From an uncultured Acetatifactor sp. (lineage in GTDB: Bacteria; Bacillota; Clostridia; Lachnospirales; Lachnospiraceae): a DNA stretch of 64,000 bases. The position numbers and the translations under genes were made by a program. Each line of letters opens with the position of its first letter. Positions within the stretch are counted from its first letter, which is position 1. Shown here piece after piece: positions 1-7,996 of this stretch. The stretch lies in assembly GCA_910585615.1 (NCBI GenBank), contig CAJUFO010000002.1, positions 62,001 through 126,000 of the forward strand, given 5' to 3'. The notes under the pieces were generated by a model. It saw only the letters and a list, made by a program, of their open reading frames with translations, did no database searches and was not told the DNA's origin.

Positions 1-2
1 GC

Positions 3-1193
3 GGGGCGCCGGGGAAGACGCCGCCGCCCCGGACGGAAAGCCAGGAGGAGTCCGCGGGCAGCCAGCCGGGTGCGGGACAGGACGGCGTGGTGAACGGGCA
101 GATTGGAAACGACCTGTCGGCGTTCCTTAAGGACGAGAACTTCTTCGACCCGGAGAAGAATCCTGTGCTGGATGCGGCAAAGGACAACGCTGCCAGGCTT
201 TCCATGGTAGTGACCTCCGTGGAGAAGGATTTGCGCATACAGATTGTGGATCTCCAGGGGAACCTGGTCACCGGGGAGAGCTTTTTCGTAAAGCTGGACG
301 GGCTGGGGGAATACAAGGATCTGGATAAGGACGGCATCATCTATATCGGCGATTTGTCGGCAGGAGAGTACTATGTGGAGCTGATGCCCGCGGAAGGATA
401 TCGGGTGCCGGAAAATCAGACGAAGGTGCGGGTCAAGGACAAGGTGGAGTATGTGGCTATCGACGATATCTCCCTCCTGCTCCTGACAGAGGCGGATATA
501 GACGTGGCCGTGGAGGATACGGAAGTAGCGGATGCCGTGGCGGACGCGGACAAGACGGAGATTCAGGAGCTCCAGACGTCCACCGCCAATTCCAGAGTGG
601 GCATAGATGTGTCCAAGTGGAACGGTGAAATCGACTGGGACAGAGTGAAGAACGCGGGCGTGGAGTTCGCTATCATCCGGGCGGGCTATAGGGGCTCCAC
701 TACGGGGGGCCTGGTGGAGGATTCCTGTTTTGCCGCCAATATGCGCGGCGCTGCCGCCAGCGGAATGCCGGTGGGGGTCTACTTTTTCACCCAGGCGGTG
801 AACGAGGTGGAGGCCGTGGAGGAGGCTTCAGCGGTGCTGCAGCTGATTCGCGAGTACGAGCTGGACTATCCTGTGTTCATCGACACAGAGGGCGCGGGAG
901 GGAACGGCCGCGCGGACAATCTGGACGCGGACACCAGGACGTTGGTGTGCGAGGCGTTCTGCCGCACCATTGCCAATGCAGGCTACAGGGCAGGGGTCTA
1001 CGCCAGCCGCAACTGGTACAACAACAACCTACATGTGGACAACCTGGAGCAATACTGCATCTGGCTGGCGGAGTACCGGCACACGCCGCTCTATCAGGGA
1101 TATTACCATATGTGGCAGTACACCTCCAAGGGCGCGGTGGACGGCATTGCGGGGAATGTGGACATGAACGTGAGCTATCTGCAGATACCGTAG
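3..1193 (+). CDS. GH25 family lysozyme, 5'-truncated by the window edge
   Basis: The frame is open from base 3, so the start codon lies outside the window; the GTG pair at 87-92 is probably internal. The visible 396 residues begin with a Pro/Gly/Glu-rich linker, followed at about bases 225-470 by a beta-sandwich SpaA-like stretch (ending GEYYVEL and VPENQTKVRV). The GH25 muramidase domain fills bases 597-1180, opening with GIDVSKW, then DWDRVKNAGVEFAIIRAGY, and carrying the DxE pair in FIDTEG near base 885. GH25 enzymes cut the MurNAc-GlcNAc bond of peptidoglycan. The linker-domain-enzyme layout fits a secreted or anchored wall hydrolase, but the export signal cannot be seen. The polysaccharide export genes begin 80 bases downstream. 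Confidence 0.9.
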   Translation, partial: GAPGKTPPPRTESQEESAGSQPGAGQDGVVNGQIGNDLSAFLKDENFFDPEKNPVLDAAKDNAARLSMVVTSVEKDLRIQIVDLQGNLVTGESFFVKLDGLGEYKDLDKDGIIYIGDLSAGEYYVELMPAEGYRVPENQTKVRVKDKVEYVAIDDISLLLLTEADIDVAVEDTEVADAVADADKTEIQELQTSTANSRVGIDVSKWNGEIDWDRVKNAGVEFAIIRAGYRGSTTGGLVEDSCFAANMRGAAASGMPVGVYFFTQAVNEVEAVEEASAVLQLIREYELDYPVFIDTEGAGGNGRADNLDADTRTLVCEAFCRTIANAGYRAGVYASRNWYNNNLHVDNLEQYCIWLAEYRHTPLYQGYYHMWQYTSKGAVDGIAGNVDMNVSYLQIP

Positions 1194-1274
1194 ATCGACG
1201 TAGCCGAGAGGATAAAAAATCAGGATAAGAGACAGGATAAAAGAGAAATCAGATGGAAGAAGGAGGGGCTTACG

Positions 1275-1844
1275 ATGGGAAAGATTCAGGTAGAGACATG
1301 CGGGATAGAGGGGCTCAAGGTCATTACACCGGCGGTTTACGGGGATGAGAGGGGATATTTTTACGAATCCTACCATTACGAGGCATATAAGGAGGCGGGG
1401 ATTCCGGAAGTGTTCGTTCAGGACAACCAGTCGGCGGGGAGGAGAGGGGTGCTCAGGGGCCTGCATTTCCAGAAGCAGTTCCCCCAGGACAAGCTGGTGA
1501 GGGCCATCCGCGGGGAGGTCTTCGATGTGGCCGTGGATTTGAGGAAGGGATCGCCTACGTTTGGAAAGTGGTATGGCGTAGTGCTGTCCGAGGAGAATAA
1601 AAGGCAGTTCTTCGTGCCTAAGAATTTTGCCCACGGATATCTGGTGCTGTCGGACTATGCGGAATTTTGTTATAAATGCACCGATTTTTACCATCCCGGG
1701 GATGAGGGCGGAATCGCCTACGACGATCCGGCCATCGGTATAGAATGGCCTGTTCCGGAAGGAATGGAGCTGGTGATGATCGACCGGGACAGGAACTGGG
1801 GCGGTCTGGAGGAATATAAGAGGCAGATGCATGAAAATCAGTAA
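1275..1844 (+). CDS. rfbC: dTDP-4-dehydrorhamnose 3,5-epimerase
   Basis: This 189-residue protein has the usual full length for RmlC. It shows the family opening (GLKVITPAVYGDERGYF), the catalytic histidine in LRGLHFQ, the central DVAVDLRKGSPTFG and the late NFAHGYLVLS and YDDPAIGIEWP blocks. It epimerises dTDP-4-keto-6-deoxyglucose at C3 and C5 on the way to dTDP-L-rhamnose. An AAGGAGGGG ribosome site sits just upstream of the ATG. No other dTDP-rhamnose gene lies in the window, so the rest of the pathway is probably to the left. Its last 14 bases overlap the Wzm-like gene, suggesting coupled translation and a rhamnose-containing polymer. Confidence 0.95.
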   Translation: MGKIQVETCGIEGLKVITPAVYGDERGYFYESYHYEAYKEAGIPEVFVQDNQSAGRRGVLRGLHFQKQFPQDKLVRAIRGEVFDVAVDLRKGSPTFGKWYGVVLSEENKRQFFVPKNFAHGYLVLSDYAEFCYKCTDFYHPGDEGGIAYDDPAIGIEWPVPEGMELVMIDRDRNWGGLEEYKRQMHENQ

Positions 1845-2814
1845 GAAAGGCGGGATTTTCCTGTTTTCCCTGGCGGGGCTTTTGATGGCGTTTTCCATCG
1901 TCATCCATCAGAATCCCGGCCCCAGCGCAGACCCTCAGGAGGAGCTGTTGAAAAAGGTCCTCTCCTTAGGGATGATTCTGGTCGCCTGTGTGATTTTTGC
2001 TAAATGGTATGAGAAGTTCACTACCATTCCGGTGGAGCTGTACCAGAGCAGGCATCTGATCTGGAAGCTGGCGAAGAACGACTTCAAGAAGCGCTACGCC
2101 GGATCCTATATGGGAGCGCTGTGGGCCCTGGCCCAGCCGGTGGTGACCGTGGTGATGTATTATATTGTCTTTGACAAGCTCATGGGCGGAGCCGGACGGG
2201 GCGTGGAGGATGTGCCCTTTGTGCTCTTTCTGACGGCGGGGCTGGTACCCTGGTTCTATTTCAACGAGGCCTTGAACAACGGTACCAATGCCCTGCGGGA
2301 GTACGATTATCTGGTGAAAAAGGTGGTATTCAAGATCAGCATCCTGCCAATCATCAAAATCATCGCCGCCTCCTTCATCCATGTGTTCTTTGTGGCGGTG
2401 CTGCTGATAGTGGCGGCGCTGTACGGGTATCATCCCACGATTTATACTACACAGATCTTCTATTACAGCGTCTGCCTGTTCGTGTTCGTGCTGGCGCTGT
2501 GCTACACCACCTGTTCTATTGTGGTGTTTTTCAAGGATCTGACCCAGATTATAGGTATCGCCTTGCAGATCGGAATCTGGGCCACGCCTATTTTGTGGAA
2601 CATCGATTCCGCGCCCGAGGAGTGGGTGGTGATCCTGAAGCTGAACCCGCTGGTCTATATCGTAAACGGATACCGCAGCGCCATCTATGAGCGGAGCTGG
2701 TTCTTCGAGGATTTCTTCTCCACCATGTATTTCTGGATAGCCACGGTGGTGCTGTTCGGAATCGGGGTGGCGGTGTTCAAGAGGTTGAAGGTGCATTTCG
2801 CGGATGTGCTGTGA
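1831..2814 (+). CDS. polysaccharide ABC exporter permease, Wzm/TagG type
   Basis: A 327-residue multipass membrane protein of the ABC-2 polysaccharide/polyol-phosphate export family. The family entry motif is clear: LAKNDFKKRYAGSYMGALWA, followed by QPVVTVVMYYIVFD and, near the end, LNPLVYIVNGYRS. It is longer than typical Wzm (about 260 residues) because of about 70 residues with two extra hydrophobic segments at the N terminus, before the conserved amphipathic entry. The gene overlaps rfbC and precedes the matching ATPase at 4380. By homology it forms the membrane channel that flips an undecaprenyl-linked glycan outward. The exported glycan is inferred only from neighbours. Confidence 0.92.
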   Translation: MKISKKGGIFLFSLAGLLMAFSIVIHQNPGPSADPQEELLKKVLSLGMILVACVIFAKWYEKFTTIPVELYQSRHLIWKLAKNDFKKRYAGSYMGALWALAQPVVTVVMYYIVFDKLMGGAGRGVEDVPFVLFLTAGLVPWFYFNEALNNGTNALREYDYLVKKVVFKISILPIIKIIAASFIHVFFVAVLLIVAALYGYHPTIYTTQIFYYSVCLFVFVLALCYTTCSIVVFFKDLTQIIGIALQIGIWATPILWNIDSAPEEWVVILKLNPLVYIVNGYRSAIYERSWFFEDFFSTMYFWIATVVLFGIGVAVFKRLKVHFADVL

Positions 2815-2839
2815 GAGCAGGCAGAGGCAGGAGGATTTT

Positions 2840-4348
2840 ATGGAAGGATTTCGGGAGAAGATAAAGAAGGGCTTAGGATGGGGGCCTGGTATGGGAATAG
2901 TGGCTGTGTGCGCGGTGGTCGTCCTGCTGCTTTTGCTGCTTCCCCTGCTGCGCCTTGCGCTGTATGCGGCCCCCTGGTATGACGACTATAATTACGGAAA
3001 GGTAGTAAAGGTATGCCTGGCCCAGGATTATAGCCTGTTAAGCGCCCTGAAGGGAGCGGTGGAGTGCGCGCGGAGAGAATGGTGGGCCTGGCAGGGGACA
3101 TTCTCCTCCGTCTTCTTCATGTCCTTGATGCCCGGTGTATGGGGGGATGAATATTATGCGCTGGGCCCTATATTCCTGCTGCTGCTCCTGACGTTTTCCA
3201 TATGCAGGCTAGTGAAGGTGCTGGCCAGGGACGTGCTGAAGGCGCAATGGCCCTTCTGCGTCATCTGGCAGGCCGCGGCATCGGCCATGGCATTGGTGCT
3301 GGTGCATAATTCCCAGATGGGATTTTTCTGGTACAACGCGGGAATCCACTATATGGGGATGCACTCGTTTTTCCTGCTGCTGCTTGCGTCCTGGATCGGA
3401 GTGCTGGTGGCGGAAAGGAAAGCTTCCCTGCCGGTTCGGGTATTGTGTACCTGCGTGGGCGCGGTGGCTGTCTCAGGGGCAAATTATGTGACCACTCTCC
3501 AGGGGCTGGTGGTGGGAATCAGCCTGCTGGCCCTGGCGGCGGTGCTGCGGAACAGACGGGCCTTCCTGCTGCTTCCGTCCCTGATGATCTATGGCTATGG
3601 ATTCTATAAGAATGTGGCCGCGCCGGGCAACATGAAAAGGGGCGTGAGCTATCAGGGATGGGGCTTGGATTCCATATCCGCCATAGGGAGCTCCTTTTTG
3701 GAGGCATTTCGATATTTCGGAAGGTTTACGGGGCTGATTACGCTGACGGTCCTGCTCCTGCTGGCACCGATTATCTGGCTGGCGGTCAGAAAGCTGCGGT
3801 TTCGGTTCCGGTATCCGGGGCTGCTTCTCCTGTGGTCCTTCTGCCTGTATGCCACGGGATTTACCCCCAGCCTGTATACGCTGGGCCATGCGGGGCTGGA
3901 CAGGACGCTGAATGCCGTAAAACTCACATTGCAGATATTGCTGCTTGTCAATGAAGTCTATTGGCTGGGATGGCTGCATGGACGGCTGGCTGGGTCCGGC
4001 CGCCTGACCAGGGAGCTGAAGGAGGGGGAGAGGATTCCGTTTGCGTTCTACATCGCCGTCCTGGGCATGGCCCTGGCGGTGTTCATGACCAGGCCCAACC
4101 CGGTGGGCGGATACTCCTCCTGGGATGCCTATGACTGCATCCATAAGGGAGAGGCTTATAATTTCCATCAGGAATATCTGGAGAGGGTGGAGACCATAAA
4201 GCAGGGCGGCTCCACGGTGACGGTGAAGCCCTATGGATTCAGGCCCTGGATTCTGTCCCCCGATGAACTGTCGGAGGATCCGCAGAACGAACCAAACAGA
4301 TCCATGGCCATGTGGTATGACAAAGAGGCGATTATCTGCCAACCGTAA
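2840..4348 (+). CDS. multipass membrane protein, possibly DUF6056/GT-C-like
   Basis: About 502 residues with roughly ten hydrophobic segments. The start at 2840 is chosen because AGGAGGATTTT directly precedes it; an in-frame codon at 2804 has no such site. After the first membrane segment comes PWYDDYNYG, an acidic extracytoplasmic loop of the sort seen in GT-C membrane glycosyltransferases and in the uncharacterised DUF6056 group. A soluble tail ends the protein (WILSPDELSEDP). Its place between the permease and ATPase genes of a polysaccharide exporter suggests it decorates or modifies the glycan on the outer face of the membrane. The family assignment is from memory of the motif and is tentative. 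Confidence 0.7.
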   Translation: MEGFREKIKKGLGWGPGMGIVAVCAVVVLLLLLLPLLRLALYAAPWYDDYNYGKVVKVCLAQDYSLLSALKGAVECARREWWAWQGTFSSVFFMSLMPGVWGDEYYALGPIFLLLLLTFSICRLVKVLARDVLKAQWPFCVIWQAAASAMALVLVHNSQMGFFWYNAGIHYMGMHSFFLLLLASWIGVLVAERKASLPVRVLCTCVGAVAVSGANYVTTLQGLVVGISLLALAAVLRNRRAFLLLPSLMIYGYGFYKNVAAPGNMKRGVSYQGWGLDSISAIGSSFLEAFRYFGRFTGLITLTVLLLLAPIIWLAVRKLRFRFRYPGLLLLWSFCLYATGFTPSLYTLGHAGLDRTLNAVKLTLQILLLVNEVYWLGWLHGRLAGSGRLTRELKEGERIPFAFYIAVLGMALAVFMTRPNPVGGYSSWDAYDCIHKGEAYNFHQEYLERVETIKQGGSTVTVKPYGFRPWILSPDELSEDPQNEPNRSMAMWYDKEAIICQP

Positions 4349-4379
4349 AGTACTATTCTGATGTATGACAAGAGGTAGC

Positions 4380-5717
4380 ATGGAAAATCGAGAAAGCAGG
4401 ATACAGGTACAGGAGGTGGCGCCTCCTGCAATAGAGATTACGGATCTGGTAAAAGTATACAAGCTCTACGACAGGGCCAGGGACCGGGTGAAGGACGCCT
4501 TCGGCCTAAGCAGGGGGAAGGCACACAGGCTGCACTATGCCTTGAACGGCGTGAACCTGTGCATCCGCAAGGGGGAGACCGTGGGCATCATCGGCACCAA
4601 CGGCTCGGGCAAGTCCACCATCCTGAAAATCATCACGGGGGTGCTGAACCCCACCTCCGGCCAGGTGAGGGTGGACGGGCGCATTTCCGCGCTGCTGGAG
4701 CTGGGGGCCGGCTTCAACCAGGAGTATAATGGCATAGAGAATGTGTACCTCAACGGCACCATGATGGGCTTCTCCGACAAGGAGATCGACGAGAAGCTGC
4801 CGGAGATCCTGGAGTTCGCCGACATCGGGGACTATGTGAACCAGCCGGTAAAAACCTACTCCAGCGGTATGTTTGTACGCCTGGCATTTGCGGTGGCCAT
4901 CAACATCGAGCCGGAGATTCTGATCGTGGACGAGGCCCTCTCCGTGGGGGATGTGTTCTTCCAGGCCAAGTGCTACCACAAATTCGAGGAATTTAAGAAG
5001 ATGGGGAAGACCATCGTGTTCGTCAGCCATGACTTGAGCGCCATCAGCAAATACTGCGACAGGGTGTTCCTGCTGAACAAAGGGGAGCTGCTGGGGGAGG
5101 GCTCGCCCAAGGAGATGATCGATATCTACAAGCAGGTGCTGGTGGGGCAGTATGAGATTCACAGCAGCAAGGAGCATGCGGACTTTCTGGAGGACGTAAA
5201 GCAGGGCAGCCAGGAGCGGGAAGCTGGGGTGAATCCTGATCTGCTGGAATACGGCACGGGCCAGGCCAGAATCGTGGAGTATTATGTGACGGACGACAGC
5301 GGCATGCGGACCACGGCGGTGCTGAAGGGGAGCCTTTTTACGCTGCACATGCGGGTAAACTTTGAAGAGCATGTGCCGGCCCCGATTTTCGCGTTCACGT
5401 TCAAGAACATCATGGGGACGGAGATCACGGGGACCAATTCCATGGTGGAGAAGGCGTTTCTGGAGAGCGCGGAGCCGGGCCAGGTGATGGAGATCACGTT
5501 CACCCAGAAGATGAGCCTCCAGGGCGGGGAATATCTGCTCTCCATGGGGGTCACGGGATACGATGGGGATACGTTCCAGGTGTACCACAGGTTGTATGAC
5601 GCTTTGGACGTGACGGTGGTCTCGGACAAGAACACGGTAGGATACTATGATATGGATTCGGCGGTGCAGGTGAGGCAGGTCTCCGGGGAGAGCGGCCCTG
5701 ATGCCTGCCCAGGATGA
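4380..5717 (+). CDS. polysaccharide ABC exporter ATPase with C-terminal glycan-binding domain, Wzt/TagH type
   Basis: A 445-residue ATPase. The start at 4380 has AGAGGT at the right distance, whereas the in-frame ATG at 4365 lacks one. The nucleotide-binding domain (residues 15-245) shows GTNGSGKST (Walker A), YSSGM (signature) and ILIVDEAL (Walker B), with the TagH-type stretch ISALLELGAGFNQEYNG. After a linker, residues from about 285 form a predicted beta-sandwich (VEYYVTDDSGMR through GYDGDTFQVYHRLYDALDV), as in Wzt proteins that read the modified end of a finished chain. The last four bases overlap the methyltransferase-kinase gene. It pairs with the Wzm-like permease at 1831. Confidence 0.93.
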   Translation: MENRESRIQVQEVAPPAIEITDLVKVYKLYDRARDRVKDAFGLSRGKAHRLHYALNGVNLCIRKGETVGIIGTNGSGKSTILKIITGVLNPTSGQVRVDGRISALLELGAGFNQEYNGIENVYLNGTMMGFSDKEIDEKLPEILEFADIGDYVNQPVKTYSSGMFVRLAFAVAINIEPEILIVDEALSVGDVFFQAKCYHKFEEFKKMGKTIVFVSHDLSAISKYCDRVFLLNKGELLGEGSPKEMIDIYKQVLVGQYEIHSSKEHADFLEDVKQGSQEREAGVNPDLLEYGTGQARIVEYYVTDDSGMRTTAVLKGSLFTLHMRVNFEEHVPAPIFAFTFKNIMGTEITGTNSMVEKAFLESAEPGQVMEITFTQKMSLQGGEYLLSMGVTGYDGDTFQVYHRLYDALDVTVVSDKNTVGYYDMDSAVQVRQVSGESGPDACPG

Positions 5718-7933
5718 GGAGCGGTATGGCGGAAGTGAGAGAGGAACGGGCAGAGGAGAGAGGGAGGATAGAAGAGGGCGGACAGGGCAAGGCACAAGCC
5801 CAGGGGAGGACAGATTCCGGGAAGTGGGAGGAAGTGGGAAAGGTCAGGCTGGACTACAGCCAATACCCGGGGAAAGACCTCTACAGCGACGGCGATGTGG
5901 AGGACGAGCTGCTGGACATCGTAAAGCACAGGCTCTCGTCGGAGTACGGGGACATCATTGCACAGAGGGCCAGCTGGCCGCTGCTCTACCATCTGTCGCC
6001 CCTGAGGGGGAATATCCTGGAATGGGTCCCCTTTCCGGCGGGAAAGACCGCCAAGGTGCTGGAGGTGGGCAGTGGCTGCGGCGCTGTCACGGGGGTGCTT
6101 TCCGCCAAGGCGGCCTCTGTGACCTGCGTGGAGCTGTCCAGGAAGCGGAGCCTGATTAATGCCTACCGCCACAGGGAGTGCGACAATATCCTGATTCGTG
6201 TGGGGAATTTCAAGGATATGGAGCCCAAGCTGGAGCGGGACTATGACTTCATCTGCCTGACAGGGGTCTTTGAGTACGGACAGAGCTATATCGGGGGGGA
6301 TGCGCCCTATGAGGACTATTTAAAGCTCCTGTTGGGCCATCTGGCGCCGGGGGGCCGGATCCTGATCGCCATAGAGAACAAATATGGCCTGAAATATTTC
6401 GCGGGCTGCAAGGAGGATCATCTGGGGACTTATTTCTCCGGCATAGAGAACTATCAGGGGGGAGAGCGGGTCCGCACCTTTGGCAGGAACGGGCTGGAGC
6501 GGATCTTCCAAAGCTGCGGCGTAAAGGAATACCATTTCTATTACCCCTATCCGGACTATAAGTTCATGAAGATGCTCTACAGCGACGAGTATCTGCCCGG
6601 AAAGGGCGAGCTGGCATATAATATACGGAATTTCGACAGGGACAGGATGTTGCTGTTCGATGAGAAGAGGGCTTTCGACGGCCTGACGGAGGAGGGGCTG
6701 TTCCCGCTCTTCTCCAATTCCTATCTGGCGGTGATCGGGGAGGGCTTTGACGTAAAGTACGTGAAGTATTCCAATGACCGGGCGCCGGAGTACGCGGTGA
6801 GGACGGAGATCGTCATGGACGGCAAGGGGCGGTTTTCCGTCAGGAAATGCGCTTTGAGCGAAGCGGCGGCGGAGCATGTGAGAGGCATGGAGGTGTCCTG
6901 CCAGAGCCTGAAGGAGCGGTATCGGGGAGGGCGCCTGGAAATCAACGACTGTGAGCTGGAGGAGGGGGACATCCCCAGGGCCCGGTTCGCGTTCGTGGAG
7001 GGCAGGCCCTTGTCGGAGCTGATGGACGGCTGTCTGGAGAGAGGGGATAGGGAGGGCTTCTATGGATACTTCCGGGAATATGTGGAGCGCATCGGCTATG
7101 GCAGCGACTATCCGGCTGCTGATTTCGACCCTATTTTCTCTAATATTCTGGTGAATGGGGACAGATGGACGCTGATCGACTATGAGTGGACTTTCGGAAA
7201 GCCCATCGAGACCAGGGAGCTGGCGTTTCGGGCGGTGTACTGCTATCTGCTGGAGGACGGCAGACGGAGCCTGCTGGATATAGAGCGGGTGCAGCGGGAG
7301 CTTTCCGTCCCGGAGGAGGAGGCGGAGAGGTATCGCGCCGCGGAGGGGGACTTCCAGGACTTTGTGACAGGGAACAGGCTGGCCATGGCCCAGCTGCGGG
7401 AGAAGATTGGCCGCAGGGTGGTGGTCCCCCAGGACTGGATTGACAGATACGAGGACACCCGGGCGGTGAACCGGGTCCAGGTCTACGAGGACAAGGGCGG
7501 GGGATTTGGCGAGGAGGATTCCTATTTCGTGAAGGAGGCCTACCGGGGGGAGAACCTGATAGAGCTGGAGCTGAAGGTGAGCGGGGAGGTGCGGCAGCTG
7601 CGGATAGACCCGGCGTTCGGCCCCTGCGCGGTGAAGCTGCGGGAAGCGACCTGGAACGGGGAGGCTGTCCCCTTAAGCAGGAGGAAGCTGCTCTATGCCA
7701 ATGGGCGCATATCGTTCCCGGCCAGGAGAGGGCCCGGGGCCAGGGGAGAGGAGGGGAGCTGTCCCAGCATCGTGTTCCCCACGGAGGATCCGGGCCTGTG
7801 CATCCGCCTGGAAAAGCTCCCCCGCCAGATGCCCCGCCAGGCCGAGAACATTCTGCGGGCAAGGATGGAAATCGTGCGCATGCCCCTTTCCATGGCAGAG
7901 GACCTGGCCGGGGGCAGATTGCTCCGCAATTAG
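5714..7933 (+). CDS. methyltransferase fused to a kinase-like domain, possible polysaccharide chain terminator
   Basis: A 739-residue fusion; a second start at 5726 is better spaced from AGGAG. After a charged N terminus, a class I SAM methyltransferase occupies roughly residues 45-290 (motif I VLEVGSGCG, then LAPGGRILIAIENKYGL). Residues 340-500 look like a phosphotransferase or kinase: FSVRKCA in the N-lobe, hinge FAFVEGRPL, then DFDPIFSNILV and LIDYEWTF. These match the Dx4N catalytic loop and the metal-binding D, although the usual loop histidine position is Asp. The C-terminal part is beta-rich. The arrangement recalls WbdD, the O-antigen methyltransferase-kinase that caps chains for Wzt. 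Here it overlaps a Wzt gene. The capping role is inferred. Confidence 0.8.
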   Translation: MRSGMAEVREERAEERGRIEEGGQGKAQAQGRTDSGKWEEVGKVRLDYSQYPGKDLYSDGDVEDELLDIVKHRLSSEYGDIIAQRASWPLLYHLSPLRGNILEWVPFPAGKTAKVLEVGSGCGAVTGVLSAKAASVTCVELSRKRSLINAYRHRECDNILIRVGNFKDMEPKLERDYDFICLTGVFEYGQSYIGGDAPYEDYLKLLLGHLAPGGRILIAIENKYGLKYFAGCKEDHLGTYFSGIENYQGGERVRTFGRNGLERIFQSCGVKEYHFYYPYPDYKFMKMLYSDEYLPGKGELAYNIRNFDRDRMLLFDEKRAFDGLTEEGLFPLFSNSYLAVIGEGFDVKYVKYSNDRAPEYAVRTEIVMDGKGRFSVRKCALSEAAAEHVRGMEVSCQSLKERYRGGRLEINDCELEEGDIPRARFAFVEGRPLSELMDGCLERGDREGFYGYFREYVERIGYGSDYPAADFDPIFSNILVNGDRWTLIDYEWTFGKPIETRELAFRAVYCYLLEDGRRSLLDIERVQRELSVPEEEAERYRAAEGDFQDFVTGNRLAMAQLREKIGRRVVVPQDWIDRYEDTRAVNRVQVYEDKGGGFGEEDSYFVKEAYRGENLIELELKVSGEVRQLRIDPAFGPCAVKLREATWNGEAVPLSRRKLLYANGRISFPARRGPGARGEEGSCPSIVFPTEDPGLCIRLEKLPRQMPRQAENILRARMEIVRMPLSMAEDLAGGRLLRN

Positions 7934-7996
7934 CCGGAACCATAAATAGCGCATTGAGAGTCAATTCGGAACGGTTCCTAAGAGGAGTGGCGGCAT

